Source: Deltaproteobacteria bacterium
GTDB taxonomy: Bacteria; UBA10199; DSSB01; JACPFA01
Assembly (NCBI GenBank): GCA_016183235.1
Contig: JACPFA010000013.1
Span: 18,682-82,681 of the forward strand
Direction: 5' to 3'
DNA: 64,000 nucleotides
Shown: piece by piece, positions 52,358-61,440 of the stretch
Layout of the letters: each line of letters starts with the position of its first letter
How positions within the stretch are numbered: the first letter of the stretch is position 1
The notes under the pieces: generated by a model
What the model was told of the DNA's origin: nothing
Databases searched by the model: none
The model's input: only the letters and a program-made list of their open reading frames with translations
Made by a program: the position numbers and the translations under genes

Positions 52358-53677
52358 ATGAAAGACTGCTTGCAAACCAAGGGGGCAGGGATGGTCATTT
52401 TCATTTTACTCTTGGTAAGTTTTTCGACTCAGGCCTCACCATCCCATAATAGGCCAATTTCAACAGATGCCCTGCAATCGTTGATTATGGGCTTTATCCC
52501 CAACTATGGACAAGTGGGAAAAGAGTATCCGTTTTATACGCTCGGTTTGCAGCACAGCACTTTTTTTTCAAAACATGGGGTGCTTTATTCGGCGAAAGTT
52601 GAACAAACTTTTGTAGGTGCCAACTCTAATCCCATGCTGATTCCCGCCCTCCCCAAAAAAGGTTTTATTAATCACTACCGTGGTAAAGACCCCAGCCGGT
52701 GGCAAAGCAAGCTACCTTTGTTTGATTTGCTCACCTATCGCAACCTGTATCCTGGGATTGATTTGATTTTTAAATTTAAGGGCAATCAGCTCGAATCCGA
52801 GTTCGTGGTTAACCCTAAGGCTAATTATAAAAAAATTATCATGGCCTATTATGGCCTCAACAAACTTAAGCTCAATCAAGATGGTTCATTAACACTTAAG
52901 ACGAATGCTTTTTCTTTAACTGAAAACAAACCCTACGTTTATCAAATCGTTCAGGGAGAAAAGAGAGAAATACGCGGGCAATTTAAAATTTTGGCTGATA
53001 AACGTGTAACTTTCGACCTGGCACCTTTTGACAAGCAATACCCTGTGGTCATTGACCCGGCGATGACCTACTCCACCTATCTAGGAGGTGATGATTTAGA
53101 CATCGCCTATGCAATGGCGATAGACGCCGATGGAAATATCTTTGTAGCCGGAGGAACCAATTCATCAGATTTCCCTACCCAATCGGCTGAACAAGCCAGT
53201 CTTTCCGCAGTTACTGATGCTTTCATTGTAAAATTCAACTCAGGGGGTACCACCCTCGCCTACGCCACTTACTTAGGTGGTGACGCCACAGATATAGCTA
53301 CAGACCTCGCCTTGGATTCTGCCGGTTCAGCTTATATTACGGGCTTTACAACTTCCAGTGATTACCCCACCAGCAACTCCACAGGATTCAGTAGCGCTGA
53401 CATCTCTTTGGGTGGCACGACCGATGCCCTTGTAACAAAATTGAATACCGATGGCACCGTGGAATTTTCTAGTTATGTGGGGGGTAGCGATGATGAATTT
53501 GGCTTTGACATCGCGGTAGATGTTGATGGGGGCTTTTATATTGTTGGTCAAACCGAATCCTCCGATTTATTAGATCTCTTTGAGAATAGTACCCCTGTTC
53601 AGGCAAGCCTGTCGGGGTCTAGTGATGCCTTTGTCTATGCTTTTTTACCCACCAAGACTCTATCCTTTGCTACTTAA
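52358..53677 (+). CDS. SBBP-repeat surface protein, 5' part before frameshift
   Basis: About 439 aa from ATG 52358, which has AAAGGA 8 bases upstream; an upstream TTG at 52301 would add 19 residues. A signal peptide follows (ILLLVSFSTQASP). Residues ~30-240 form the NRGQ-type N-terminal domain seen ahead of SBBP repeats (GFIPNYGQVGKEYPFYTLG... FPVVIDP-type end). SBBP beta-propeller-like units follow (TYSTYLGGDDLDIAYAMAIDADGNIFVAGGTNSSDFPT). The frame ends in mid-repeat at TLSFAT-stop, where the expected next word is YLGGSG. The continuation is in the +2 frame of the next feature, so this is not a complete gene. Confidence 0.85.
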   Translation: MKDCLQTKGAGMVIFILLLVSFSTQASPSHNRPISTDALQSLIMGFIPNYGQVGKEYPFYTLGLQHSTFFSKHGVLYSAKVEQTFVGANSNPMLIPALPKKGFINHYRGKDPSRWQSKLPLFDLLTYRNLYPGIDLIFKFKGNQLESEFVVNPKANYKKIIMAYYGLNKLKLNQDGSLTLKTNAFSLTENKPYVYQIVQGEKREIRGQFKILADKRVTFDLAPFDKQYPVVIDPAMTYSTYLGGDDLDIAYAMAIDADGNIFVAGGTNSSDFPTQSAEQASLSAVTDAFIVKFNSGGTTLAYATYLGGDATDIATDLALDSAGSAYITGFTTSSDYPTSNSTGFSSADISLGGTTDALVTKLNTDGTVEFSSYVGGSDDEFGFDIAVDVDGGFYIVGQTESSDLLDLFENSTPVQASLSGSSDAFVYAFLPTKTLSFAT

Positions 53678-56600
53678 CTTAGGCGGCTCTGGATCCGAAC
53701 AGGCTATTGATATCGAAGTAGATTCTTCTAATAATCTCTACGTCTTCGGCCTTACCACTTCCACTGATTTCCCAACCCAGTCTCCCTTACAAAGCTCGTC
53801 AGGGGGTGGATTTGATTGTTTCGTGGCCAAAATTGCAGCCACAGGTTCATGGCCCAACATCACGGCTTCACTCACCTTTAGCACTTACTTAGGCGGCTCT
53901 GGCACCGAAGAGGCCAAAGATCTGGCTCTGGATTCCAACAATAACCTCTATTTAACTGGCAATACAGCCTCTAGCGATTTTCCCACCGAAAATCCCTTAC
54001 AAGCCACTTTAAGTGGTAGCAGCGATGCCTTTTTAACAGTTATCAGCTCGGATGGTTCGCAAATGACCTATTCATCATATTTTGGTGGTAGTGGTGATGA
54101 ATCAGGCCGTGGGGTGGCCGTGGATAGCCATGGGGTTTATATGATGGGTTACACCAATTCTACCGATCTCACGACAGCTAGCCCCACCCAATTGGCCAAC
54201 GCCGGTGACTTGGATGCCTTCTTAGTCAAATTCAACACCGATCTTAACCAAGTGCTCTTTTCTTCTTACCTAGGGGGATCATCGAGTGAAGGAAGTGTTA
54301 GCGCCCTCGACACCAGCGGTGCCATGGCACTAGACAATGGGGGCGATGCCTTCTTAACGGGCTCAACCAGTTCTACCGATTTCCCCACGGCCTCAGCTTT
54401 TCAAAGTTCCAAAGGCTCTGGTGCCACGGCAGATGCCTTTGTCACCGAACTTAACATCACGGCCCCTGGGGTAAGTTCTACCAGCCCCACCAGCGGTGCT
54501 ACGAGCGTTGCCATCAGCGACAACATCACGGTTACGTTTAATGACGATATCGATTCTGCTACCCTCACTTCTTCTACTTTTTTTCTGGACGGTGGTATTA
54601 CCGGAACGGTGAGCTATGACAGCGCCACCAAAACGGCCACTTTAAATCCCTCTACCAAATTGCAATCTTCAACCCAATACACCGCCACCCTTACCACCGA
54701 CATTCAGGATACGGGTGACAATGCTTTGGCCTCGAATTATACTTGGGCTTTTACCACCGCGGCCAAAATTTCAACCGCTAGCAGTTGTAACCTATCAAAA
54801 GATGATGTTTTCAATCCTTTAGGTGGGATAGCGGCTACCGAATTAATCCCTAATGACTTAAGTCAAAAACAACTGCCTCTTTATTTTATTGAAAATCGTG
54901 GGCAGTTAAATCCTGCAATCGATTTCTATGTGCAAGATCGTCAGCACCAGATTTTATTTTCGAAACAAGGAATAGATTACCATTTTTCTCTTAAGCAAAA
55001 ATTTCTACATTCCAATCCTCACGTCAAGATCAAGGCGCATGGTTATGCAGCAGCTAAAATCAATTATCTTATGGGCAATGATACTAGCAAGTGGTTACGC
55101 AATATTCCCACCGCTACGCAAATAGTTTATGAAGATCTCTACCCAGGTATCGACATGGTGTTGCATGGAACCAAGGGGAATTTAAAATCCGAGTTTGTGG
55201 TTAAAGCAGGGGTCGATTACCAACAGATCAAAATCGCCTATGAAGGGATCAATGGCCTAACGTTAAGCGATCAAGGTGATTTAATCATCCGACAAAAAAA
55301 TCAGGAAATGCGTGAGCTGGCCCCTTTAAGTTATCAAATCATCGATGGTAAAAAGATTATTGTTCCCAGCCATTACGCACCTCAAGGACAGGGTTATCGG
55401 TTTGTTTTGGGCAATGTTGACCCTCAATATCCCTTAGTTATTGACCCGGCACTTTTATATGGGAGCTATTTGGGAGGTACAGCGGGTGACAGCATTATTG
55501 AAATGAAAGTAGATAGCTCGGGGAATATTTACTTGGCAGGCTTAACCGCTTCTTCTAATTTCCCTACCACAGTAGGGGCTTACCTCACCAGTTTGCCGGG
55601 TTCTATCTCGATTTTTGTCAGCAAAATGAATGCCCAAGGCACGGCCTTGGTTTACTCCACTTTTTTAGGTGGAACAAATACCGATGTCATCTCGGGGATG
55701 GCAGTTGATTCCAATGGGGCGGTCTATCTTACCGGGCTTCCTACCTCCACTGATTTCCCCACCACGCTAGGGGCCTTTCAAACAAGTTTGAGCGGAAGCA
55801 CTGAATGTTTTGTGACTAAATTAAATACCGATGGTTCTAACTTAGACTATTCTTCATTCTTTGGTGGAAGCGGCGCTGAACTCTGTGGTGATATCGCGGT
55901 TGATTCCAGCGGCAGCGCCTACATAGTAGGCCTCACCTCCTCTTCTGATCTCCCTTTGCAAAATCCCATTGATTCAACCCTCTCGGGAATTAACTGCTTT
56001 GTCACCAAATTTAACTCCACCGGTTCAGGCCTGGTTTACTCCACATATCTAGGAGGAAGCAATCTTTTGGGAGCAGGATTGTTCACTATTGAAACTTGTA
56101 ATGATATTGTGGTGGGTTCAACCTTGGCGACTGATTTTCCCTTGGCCTCACCGTTACAGTCAAGCCTCAATAATTCTCAGACCGGTTTTTTAACTAAGAT
56201 CAATGCCGATGGAAGCGCCCTATTATTCTCAACTTATTTGGGTGGTGCTGATACCGATACTTGCACAGACATTGTGGTAGATGCCGACCAGAACATATAT
56301 ACTCTATGCGCTACTCAATCGCTGGATTTTCATACCACTAGCGGGGCCTTTCAAACGAGTAATGCAGGGGCACAAGATATGGTCGTCATAGGTGTTCGCG
56401 CAGATTTTTCAGACTATCTCTTTTCAACCTATCTTGGAGGTAATGGTGATGATACTCCCACTGATTTAATGGCGGATACCGATGGCAATGTTTTCCTCGT
56501 GGGCACCACGGCTTCTTCCAATTTTCCCACTGGCCGTCCTTATCAAAGTAGTCTTTCAGGCACTCAAGATGCCATCATTGCACAGATTAATCCCACCGGC

Positions 56601-57245
56601 GGTTTAGAATTTTCCACTTATTTTGGTGGTTCTGCTAGTGATTCCCTGGGCGCCATTGCCTTAGCCCCTAACGAAGCTAAAGTGGTATGGGTGGGGGGAA
56701 GTAGCACTGGAACTGACTTGCCCGTTTCTAGTTCAGCCTTTCAATCTTCTAACAATGGTTCTACAGATGTTTATTTTGCGAAAATTGATACGGATAGCTT
56801 AAGGGTAAGCTCCACTAACCCAAGCTCTGACCAAGTGCAGGTTTCTATTGATTCAAATATCCGGGTTGTATTTTCGGAAGGCTTGGATTCTTCGACTTTG
56901 AACTCGACAACTCTTAGTCTTAGTCCAACGGTGAGTGGGACCTTAAGCTATGATGGCTCGAACAATACAGCAACTTTTAACCCAGACGGCCTATTAGCCA
57001 TCTCAACCGATTACACGGTTATCTTAACGACTGGGATTACCAATGCCACCGGCAATCCGCTGTCAGCTAACTACTCCTTTACTTTCACGACTGATCCCTT
57101 AATCACCCAAGGTGGAACGCCTTTTTGTCAATTGAATAAAGGTGTTGTGAGTTCTCATGGTTTCTTGGAAATTATTTTAGTAACTTTATTAGGTTTGCTT
57201 TTATACCGAGGAAGATCGCTGCACCATCATGGATCCCGGATCTAG
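53580..57245 (+). CDS. SBBP-repeat surface protein, 3' part after frameshift
   Basis: The open frame begins at 53580, but meaningful sequence starts near 53680 (LGGSGSEQAIDIEVDSSNNLYVFG). Order: further SBBP repeats; a Big_5/SbsA Ig-like domain (SSTSPTSGATSVAISDNITVTF...); a second complete NRGQ-type domain (YFIENRGQLNPAIDFYVQD...); a second run of about eight SBBP repeats; a second Big_5 domain (RVSSTNPSSDQVQVSIDSNIRVVF). A hydrophobic C-terminal segment with following Arg (LEIILVTLLGLLLYRGR) may be a sorting or anchoring tail. The whole module is therefore duplicated in tandem. The last residues (HHHGSRI) are encoded by a family B repeat. Probably a surface-exposed adhesin or matrix protein. 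Confidence 0.82.
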   Translation: MRIVPLFRQACRGLVMPLSMLFYPPRLYPLLLNLGGSGSEQAIDIEVDSSNNLYVFGLTTSTDFPTQSPLQSSSGGGFDCFVAKIAATGSWPNITASLTFSTYLGGSGTEEAKDLALDSNNNLYLTGNTASSDFPTENPLQATLSGSSDAFLTVISSDGSQMTYSSYFGGSGDESGRGVAVDSHGVYMMGYTNSTDLTTASPTQLANAGDLDAFLVKFNTDLNQVLFSSYLGGSSSEGSVSALDTSGAMALDNGGDAFLTGSTSSTDFPTASAFQSSKGSGATADAFVTELNITAPGVSSTSPTSGATSVAISDNITVTFNDDIDSATLTSSTFFLDGGITGTVSYDSATKTATLNPSTKLQSSTQYTATLTTDIQDTGDNALASNYTWAFTTAAKISTASSCNLSKDDVFNPLGGIAATELIPNDLSQKQLPLYFIENRGQLNPAIDFYVQDRQHQILFSKQGIDYHFSLKQKFLHSNPHVKIKAHGYAAAKINYLMGNDTSKWLRNIPTATQIVYEDLYPGIDMVLHGTKGNLKSEFVVKAGVDYQQIKIAYEGINGLTLSDQGDLIIRQKNQEMRELAPLSYQIIDGKKIIVPSHYAPQGQGYRFVLGNVDPQYPLVIDPALLYGSYLGGTAGDSIIEMKVDSSGNIYLAGLTASSNFPTTVGAYLTSLPGSISIFVSKMNAQGTALVYSTFLGGTNTDVISGMAVDSNGAVYLTGLPTSTDFPTTLGAFQTSLSGSTECFVTKLNTDGSNLDYSSFFGGSGAELCGDIAVDSSGSAYIVGLTSSSDLPLQNPIDSTLSGINCFVTKFNSTGSGLVYSTYLGGSNLLGAGLFTIETCNDIVVGSTLATDFPLASPLQSSLNNSQTGFLTKINADGSALLFSTYLGGADTDTCTDIVVDADQNIYTLCATQSLDFHTTSGAFQTSNAGAQDMVVIGVRADFSDYLFSTYLGGNGDDTPTDLMADTDGNVFLVGTTASSNFPTGRPYQSSLSGTQDAIIAQINPTGGLEFSTYFGGSASDSLGAIALAPNEAKVVWVGGSSTGTDLPVSSSAFQSSNNGSTDVYFAKIDTDSLRVSSTNPSSDQVQVSIDSNIRVVFSEGLDSSTLNSTTLSLSPTVSGTLSYDGSNNTATFNPDGLLAISTDYTVILTTGITNATGNPLSANYSFTFTTDPLITQGGTPFCQLNKGVVSSHGFLEIILVTLLGLLLYRGRSLHHHGSRI
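53671..53680 (+). other. Single-base insertion splitting the SBBP gene
   Basis: Here the DNA reads GCTACTTAACTTAGGCGGC. The homologous repeat at about 53881 reads GCACTTACTTAGGCGGC. One extra A turns TAC TTA GGC (Y-L-G) into TAA and shifts the frame. Removing it joins the two frames into one protein of about 1,630 aa. Confidence 0.85.
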
Positions 57246-57256
57246 GCCGGGATGAC
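57228..57256. repeat. Family B palindromic element at the 3' end of the SBBP gene
   Basis: CATGGATCCCGGATCTAGGCCGGGATGAC. The SBBP stop TAG is inside it. Confidence 0.85.
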
Positions 57257-57276
57257 GTAGGCTGCCCCTAACGCTA

Positions 57277-57930
57277 TCATTTCTTACGTCGCACGACCTT
57301 AAGCTGCGACAAAAGCAGTTGATAGACTTTATAATAATCGGGCTCTTTATTAAATTTTGCAAAGAGGCTGGCTTTGTGAAGAAAATACACACATTGCAGC
57401 AAGCCGTAATTGCCGCGCAATAATTGTTCTAAAAGTTTTAAACTAATATTGGCACAAGTGCTTGACCCTTTGAAATTTTCCCCCATCGATATCATCAAAC
57501 TCTCCACTGCCTTATCATGTTGCCCCTTGTGCCAATCAATGAGCCCCAACCAAGTATGGGCCTGATGCAATAAGGGTTGATCATCGGGCGCCAGTTTTAA
57601 TAGATGCATCAAACGTTTGTGGGCACTTTCATAGGCCTTTAAATATTCCACCTGAATTTGGGCAATGATCAATTTAAAATAAGGATTGGTGGGCAAAATT
57701 TTCTCGCCCAATTGATAATAGCTCAACGCCTTTTTATAATTTCCCCGTTTTTTTTCTAACCAACCCAAATTAGCATAAAACAACCACTTCGTTTCCAAAT
57801 CACGAACCTTCGTTGCCTCTTTCAACCCAGCTTGCAAAGCCGCCTCCGCCTCCGGCAATTGATGCTGCGCAATCAACCGCAACGCCTCAAGTATCTTAGG
57901 ATTATCAAGATTTTTATTTGGGTTCATCAT
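57277..57930 (-). CDS. TPR-repeat protein
   Basis: 217 aa, soluble, all helical. Several TPR-like units: LPEAEAALQAGLKEATKVRDLETKWLFYANLGWLEKKRGNYKKALSYYQLGEKILP and HTWLGLIDWHKGQHDKAVESLMIS are the clearest. Probably a protein-interaction module; no enzymatic domain. Starts at one of two adjacent ATG codons. Confidence 0.82.
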   Translation of the reverse strand: MMNPNKNLDNPKILEALRLIAQHQLPEAEAALQAGLKEATKVRDLETKWLFYANLGWLEKKRGNYKKALSYYQLGEKILPTNPYFKLIIAQIQVEYLKAYESAHKRLMHLLKLAPDDQPLLHQAHTWLGLIDWHKGQHDKAVESLMISMGENFKGSSTCANISLKLLEQLLRGNYGLLQCVYFLHKASLFAKFNKEPDYYKVYQLLLSQLKVVRRKK

Positions 57931-57974
57931 AATATTTGCTGTATTTGTTCAAAGTCTTTTTGAAGTAGGAATGT

Positions 57975-58195
57975 TGTCATTGCGAGCGAGCCCCGTTGGC
58001 GAGCGTGGCAATCCCATCGCTTAAACAGAAGAGATTGCTTCACCCTGCTGGGTTCGCAATGACAGGGGCCCTCATTAGCCGACCGGGCGCGGGTTCTCAA
58101 GTTGCCTCCTCCCTACTTCAAAAAGACGTGGCGAATAATTGAAGAATAAAAAGGAAGATTGCCACGCTCGCAAACGGTGCTCGCTCGCAATGACA
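57975..58195. repeat. Left arm of a long inverted repeat (family A composite)
   Basis: About 221 bp starting TGTCATTGCGAGCGAGCCCCG and ending CGCTCGCAATGACA. It contains three family A units and a unique middle (CCGACCGGGCGCGGGTTCTC...CTACTTCAAAAAGACGTG). Its reverse complement recurs with only scattered differences at 59689-59900. The two copies enclose the IMPase and comF genes. Confidence 0.9.
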
Positions 58196-58196
58196 T

Positions 58197-58997
58197 CTAT
58201 TTCAGAACTTCTAACATGCTTGCATGCAACAACCCATTACTCGCCACAATCTCTTTATCATAAATACTAAACTCATTCCCTTGATAATTGGTCACCACAC
58301 CCCCGGCTTCTTTCACCATGAGATACCCCGCCCCCACATCCCAAGGGTAAAGCTCTAATTCCCAGAACCCATCATAGCGACCACAAGCCACATAGCAAAG
58401 ATCCGTCGCCGCCACGCCATCTCGCCGCACCGCCCGAGATTGAAATAAAAATTTTTGAAATTCTTCCACGTTGTTGTGCTTGACCTCTCTTATATTATAG
58501 GCAAAGCCCGTGCAAAGCAGGGCGTGATTGAGATTGGTGGTTTTTGAAACCGAAATCTTTTTGCCATTCAAATAGGCCCCCTTATTTTTAACGGCGGTAA
58601 ATAATTCATTTAAGTTGGGCTCTAACACCGCCCCCACGACGATCTCCCCCCGGTGTTCTAAGGCAATGCTGGTTGCAAACAACGGATAGCCATGGGCATA
58701 ATTGGTGGTGCCGTCTAAAGGGTCGATGATCCACTTAAATTCGCTGTCGGTACGATAACCCCGACCTTCTTCGGCTAAAACATCGTGGTCGGGAAAGCGC
58801 CCTTGAATGATTTTAACAATGGCCTCTTCGCAAGCATGATCAATATCGGTCACAATGTTAATGGTTCCCTTAAAATCAATTTGCCGTTCTGTTTTAAGAC
58901 CCTCTTTTTGAATTTCGCCAGAAAGCAGACTCGCTTCAACCGCAACATCTAAAAAATTTTGATAAGAGATTGCTTCGGCCTTACCTCGCAATGACAT
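58197..58997 (-). CDS. Inositol monophosphatase family protein (SuhB-like)
   Basis: About 266 aa from ATG 58997, which overlaps the comF stop by one base (TGATG). Metal-dependent phosphatase: EEGRGY, WIIDPLDGTTNYAHGYPLFATSIAL and the C-terminal ELYPWDVGAGYLMVKEAGG are the IMPase signatures. The substrate may be inositol phosphate or a related sugar phosphate. The N-terminal peptide MSLRGKAEAIS is encoded by a family A repeat (58965-58997); the native start has been replaced or extended. Cotranscribed with comF. Confidence 0.93.
   Translation of the reverse strand: MSLRGKAEAISYQNFLDVAVEASLLSGEIQKEGLKTERQIDFKGTINIVTDIDHACEEAIVKIIQGRFPDHDVLAEEGRGYRTDSEFKWIIDPLDGTTNYAHGYPLFATSIALEHRGEIVVGAVLEPNLNELFTAVKNKGAYLNGKKISVSKTTNLNHALLCTGFAYNIREVKHNNVEEFQKFLFQSRAVRRDGVAATDLCYVACGRYDGFWELELYPWDVGAGYLMVKEAGGVVTNYQGNEFSIYDKEIVASNGLLHASMLEVLK
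58965..58997. repeat. Family A half-element at the IMPase start
   Basis: GAGATTGCTTCGGCCTTACCTCGCAATGACAT; its complement provides the IMPase ATG and first eleven codons. Confidence 0.8.
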
Positions 58998-59677
58998 CAC
59001 TGCCTCCTCAACGCCCGGGCGGCTGCCCACACGTAAACTTTATTTGCACCCTGTTTTTTTAATAAACGCGCGCACTCATTAACGGTCGCACCCGTTGTCA
59101 CCACATCGTCTACCAAAAGTAGGTCGTGCCCTTCTACCGATAAATTGTCCTCGATTTGAAAGGCCTTGTAAACCGAGTTTATGCGCCGCTTGTATCCAAA
59201 ACGAGTTTGGCTGGGGATAAAACTCTTTTTCTTCAATAAATTTAAGCAAACCGGCCGTTTAAGCTCACGAGCCAAGACATCGGCCAAAAGTGTTGCTTGA
59301 TTATAGCGACGTACAAACCTTCTAAAAAATCCCATAGGCACAGGAATGAGCAGGCTTGCCTCAGGCCAAACCATGGTTTTGCTTTTTTCCACTAAAACAG
59401 CGGCTAGCTGGGTTTTGCCCGCATATTTTAAGGCCTTGACGGCGCAAGCCACCTGCCCCTGATAAATAAAAGAACAAAAAATTTTATCAAAATAAGGAGG
59501 CTTGCTCAAACAAGCCTCGCAACGATACCCATTTTCTAAAGGCAAGGCACAAACTTCGCAACCACCCTGCAGGGGTTTAAAATCTCGGTCACATTCGGAA
59601 CAAAGTTGTTGTTGAGGAGAAGCAAACTTGCCACAAATTAAGCAAGTCGGTTCAAGGGAAAATTTTTTGAATAACAT
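58997..59677 (-). CDS. ComF family protein
   Basis: About 226 aa from ATG 59677; an upstream in-frame TTG lies within the repeat and is unlikely. N-terminal zinc-binding cysteines (CLICGKF...CSECD...CEVCALP...CEAC) are followed by a phosphoribosyltransferase fold with LLLVDDVVTTGATVNECARLL. The family is linked to DNA uptake (ComF/GntX), with a biochemical role that is not settled. The last codon overlaps the IMPase start. Confidence 0.93.
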   Translation of the reverse strand: MLFKKFSLEPTCLICGKFASPQQQLCSECDRDFKPLQGGCEVCALPLENGYRCEACLSKPPYFDKIFCSFIYQGQVACAVKALKYAGKTQLAAVLVEKSKTMVWPEASLLIPVPMGFFRRFVRRYNQATLLADVLARELKRPVCLNLLKKKSFIPSQTRFGYKRRINSVYKAFQIEDNLSVEGHDLLLVDDVVTTGATVNECARLLKKQGANKVYVWAAARALRRQ

Positions 59678-59688
59678 ATTATGTCTCT

Positions 59689-59900
59689 TGTCATTGCGAG
59701 CGAGCCTCGTTGGCGAGCGTGGCAATCTTCCTTTTTATATTCGTCACGTCTTTTCGAAGTAGGGAGGAGGCAACTTGAGAACCCGCGCCCGGTCGGCCAA
59801 TGAGGGCCTCTGTCATTGCGAACCCAGCGGGATGAAGCAATCTCTTCTGTTTAAGCGATGGGATTGCCACGCTCGCCAACGGGGCTCGCTCGCAATGACA
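59689..59900. repeat. Right arm of a long inverted repeat (family A composite)
   Basis: About 212 bp; reverse complement of 57975-58195 with a few substitutions and a short indel. It lies between comF and gpmI and ends just before the gpmI stop. Confidence 0.9.
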
Positions 59901-59904
59901 GAAA

Positions 59905-61440
59905 TCACAATAGCATGCTCTCACCGGTCATCTCCGCTGGTTTCGGTATACCCAATATCTCCAACATCGTCGGCGCAATATCCGATAATTTCCCAAGTTC
60001 ACGCAATTTTCGATTTTTAAAAGCCGCTCCAGCCAAAATAAAAGGCACTAGATTTAAAGTATGCGCCGTATGCGGCTTGCCTGCTTCATCGAGTTCTTGT
60101 TCACAATTGCCATGGTCGGCCGTTACAATCACGGTGCCAGATTGTTCCCAAATTTTTTGGCAAACCTTACCTAAACATGCATCGACCACTTCAACGGCTT
60201 TAATGGCTGCCGGCAGAACGGCTGTGTGCCCCACCATATCGGGATTGGCAAAATTCAAAATAATCACATCATATTTTTTTTTATCAAGCTCGGATAATAG
60301 CCGATCACAAACTTGGTAAGCGCTCATTTCGGGTTTTAAATCATAGGTTGGAATTTCTCGCGGTGAAGGGATTAAAATCCGATCTTCTCCTGGAAACACG
60401 GCCTCTCTCCCCCCATTGAAAAAAAAAGTCACATGGGCATATTTTTCGGTTTCGGCAATACGCAGTTGCTTCAAACCTTGTTGTGAAATAATTTCTGGAA
60501 ATATCTTTTGCAAGGTTTCAGGGGCAAAGGCTACTTTTAAGGGAAAATTTTTGTCGTATTCCATCATACAAACAAATTCGGATATTTTAGGAAAAACTTT
60601 TCGTTCAAAGTGAATAAATTCAGCAACCGTTAGGGCGCGAGTGATTTCACGGGCACGATCCGCCCGAAAATTAAAGAAAATAACGGCATCTCCATTGGCT
60701 ATGGCACCTATTGGCTTGCTATTTTTACTTATGACTATGGGTTGAATAAATTCATCTGTCTCGCCACGGGCATAGGCCTTTTCTAAAGCAAGTTTTGGAT
60801 CTTGTTCTTGCACCCCCTCCCCCAGCACCAAGGCACGATAAGCCTTTGCAATGCGCTCCCAGCGGTTGTCACGATCCATGACAAAATATCGCCCGGTAAT
60901 CGTCGCGATTTGCCCTATCCCCTTTTTTTGAATTCCTTGTTGTAGAATTTTAAGATAATGAATCCCACTTTGCGGCGGGGTATCGCGGCCATCGGTAATC
61001 ACATGAATCATCACTGCTTTTAAACCCTGCTGTTTGGCCAAATCGAGCAAGGCCAACAAATGATCTTGATGCGAATGCACCCCACCATCCGAAAGCAACC
61101 CCATCAAATGTAAAGTGGAGTGATTTTTTTTAGCCGCCTGAACGGCTGCCAACAAAGCAGAATTTTTAAAAAAACTCCCATCGGCAATCGCTTGATAGAT
61201 GCGGGTTAGCCCCACTTGGGCAATACGGCCAGCCCCAATATTTAAATGCCCCACTTCCGAATTGCCCATCACCCCCATCGGCAAACCCACGGCTGGCCCC
61301 GAGGCATCGATTTGACTATGAGGATAGTGGGCGAGCATTTGATGGTAATTGGGAGTTTTAGCAAGTTCAATGGCATTGCCGGTCTTGGCTTCGCGTAATC
61401 CCCAACCATCTAAAATCATCAGCAATAAAGGCTTAGTCAT
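59905..61440 (-). CDS. gpmI: 2,3-bisphosphoglycerate-independent phosphoglycerate mutase
   Basis: 511 aa, full length. Interconverts 3- and 2-phosphoglycerate in glycolysis using two Mn ions. Alkaline-phosphatase-like motifs: LDGWG near the start (Asp11), catalytic Ser61 in GNSEVGH, HVITDGRDTPP, NFRADRARE and VTADHGNCE. The start overlaps the rlmH stop by 8 bases, so they are coupled, with rlmH first. Confidence 0.97.
   Translation of the reverse strand: MTKPLLLMILDGWGLREAKTGNAIELAKTPNYHQMLAHYPHSQIDASGPAVGLPMGVMGNSEVGHLNIGAGRIAQVGLTRIYQAIADGSFFKNSALLAAVQAAKKNHSTLHLMGLLSDGGVHSHQDHLLALLDLAKQQGLKAVMIHVITDGRDTPPQSGIHYLKILQQGIQKKGIGQIATITGRYFVMDRDNRWERIAKAYRALVLGEGVQEQDPKLALEKAYARGETDEFIQPIVISKNSKPIGAIANGDAVIFFNFRADRAREITRALTVAEFIHFERKVFPKISEFVCMMEYDKNFPLKVAFAPETLQKIFPEIISQQGLKQLRIAETEKYAHVTFFFNGGREAVFPGEDRILIPSPREIPTYDLKPEMSAYQVCDRLLSELDKKKYDVIILNFANPDMVGHTAVLPAAIKAVEVVDACLGKVCQKIWEQSGTVIVTADHGNCEQELDEAGKPHTAHTLNLVPFILAGAAFKNRKLRELGKLSDIAPTMLEILGIPKPAEMTGESMLL

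Noticed and set aside
57975..58195. Insertion sequence ends (IS element) around the IMPase-comF segment
   Set aside because: No transposase gene is present between the arms; they are composites of the dispersed repeat family rather than IS termini.
59858..60319. 153-codon frame opposite gpmI
   Set aside because: Antisense shadow of a certain gene that starts inside a repeat arm; no coding signature.
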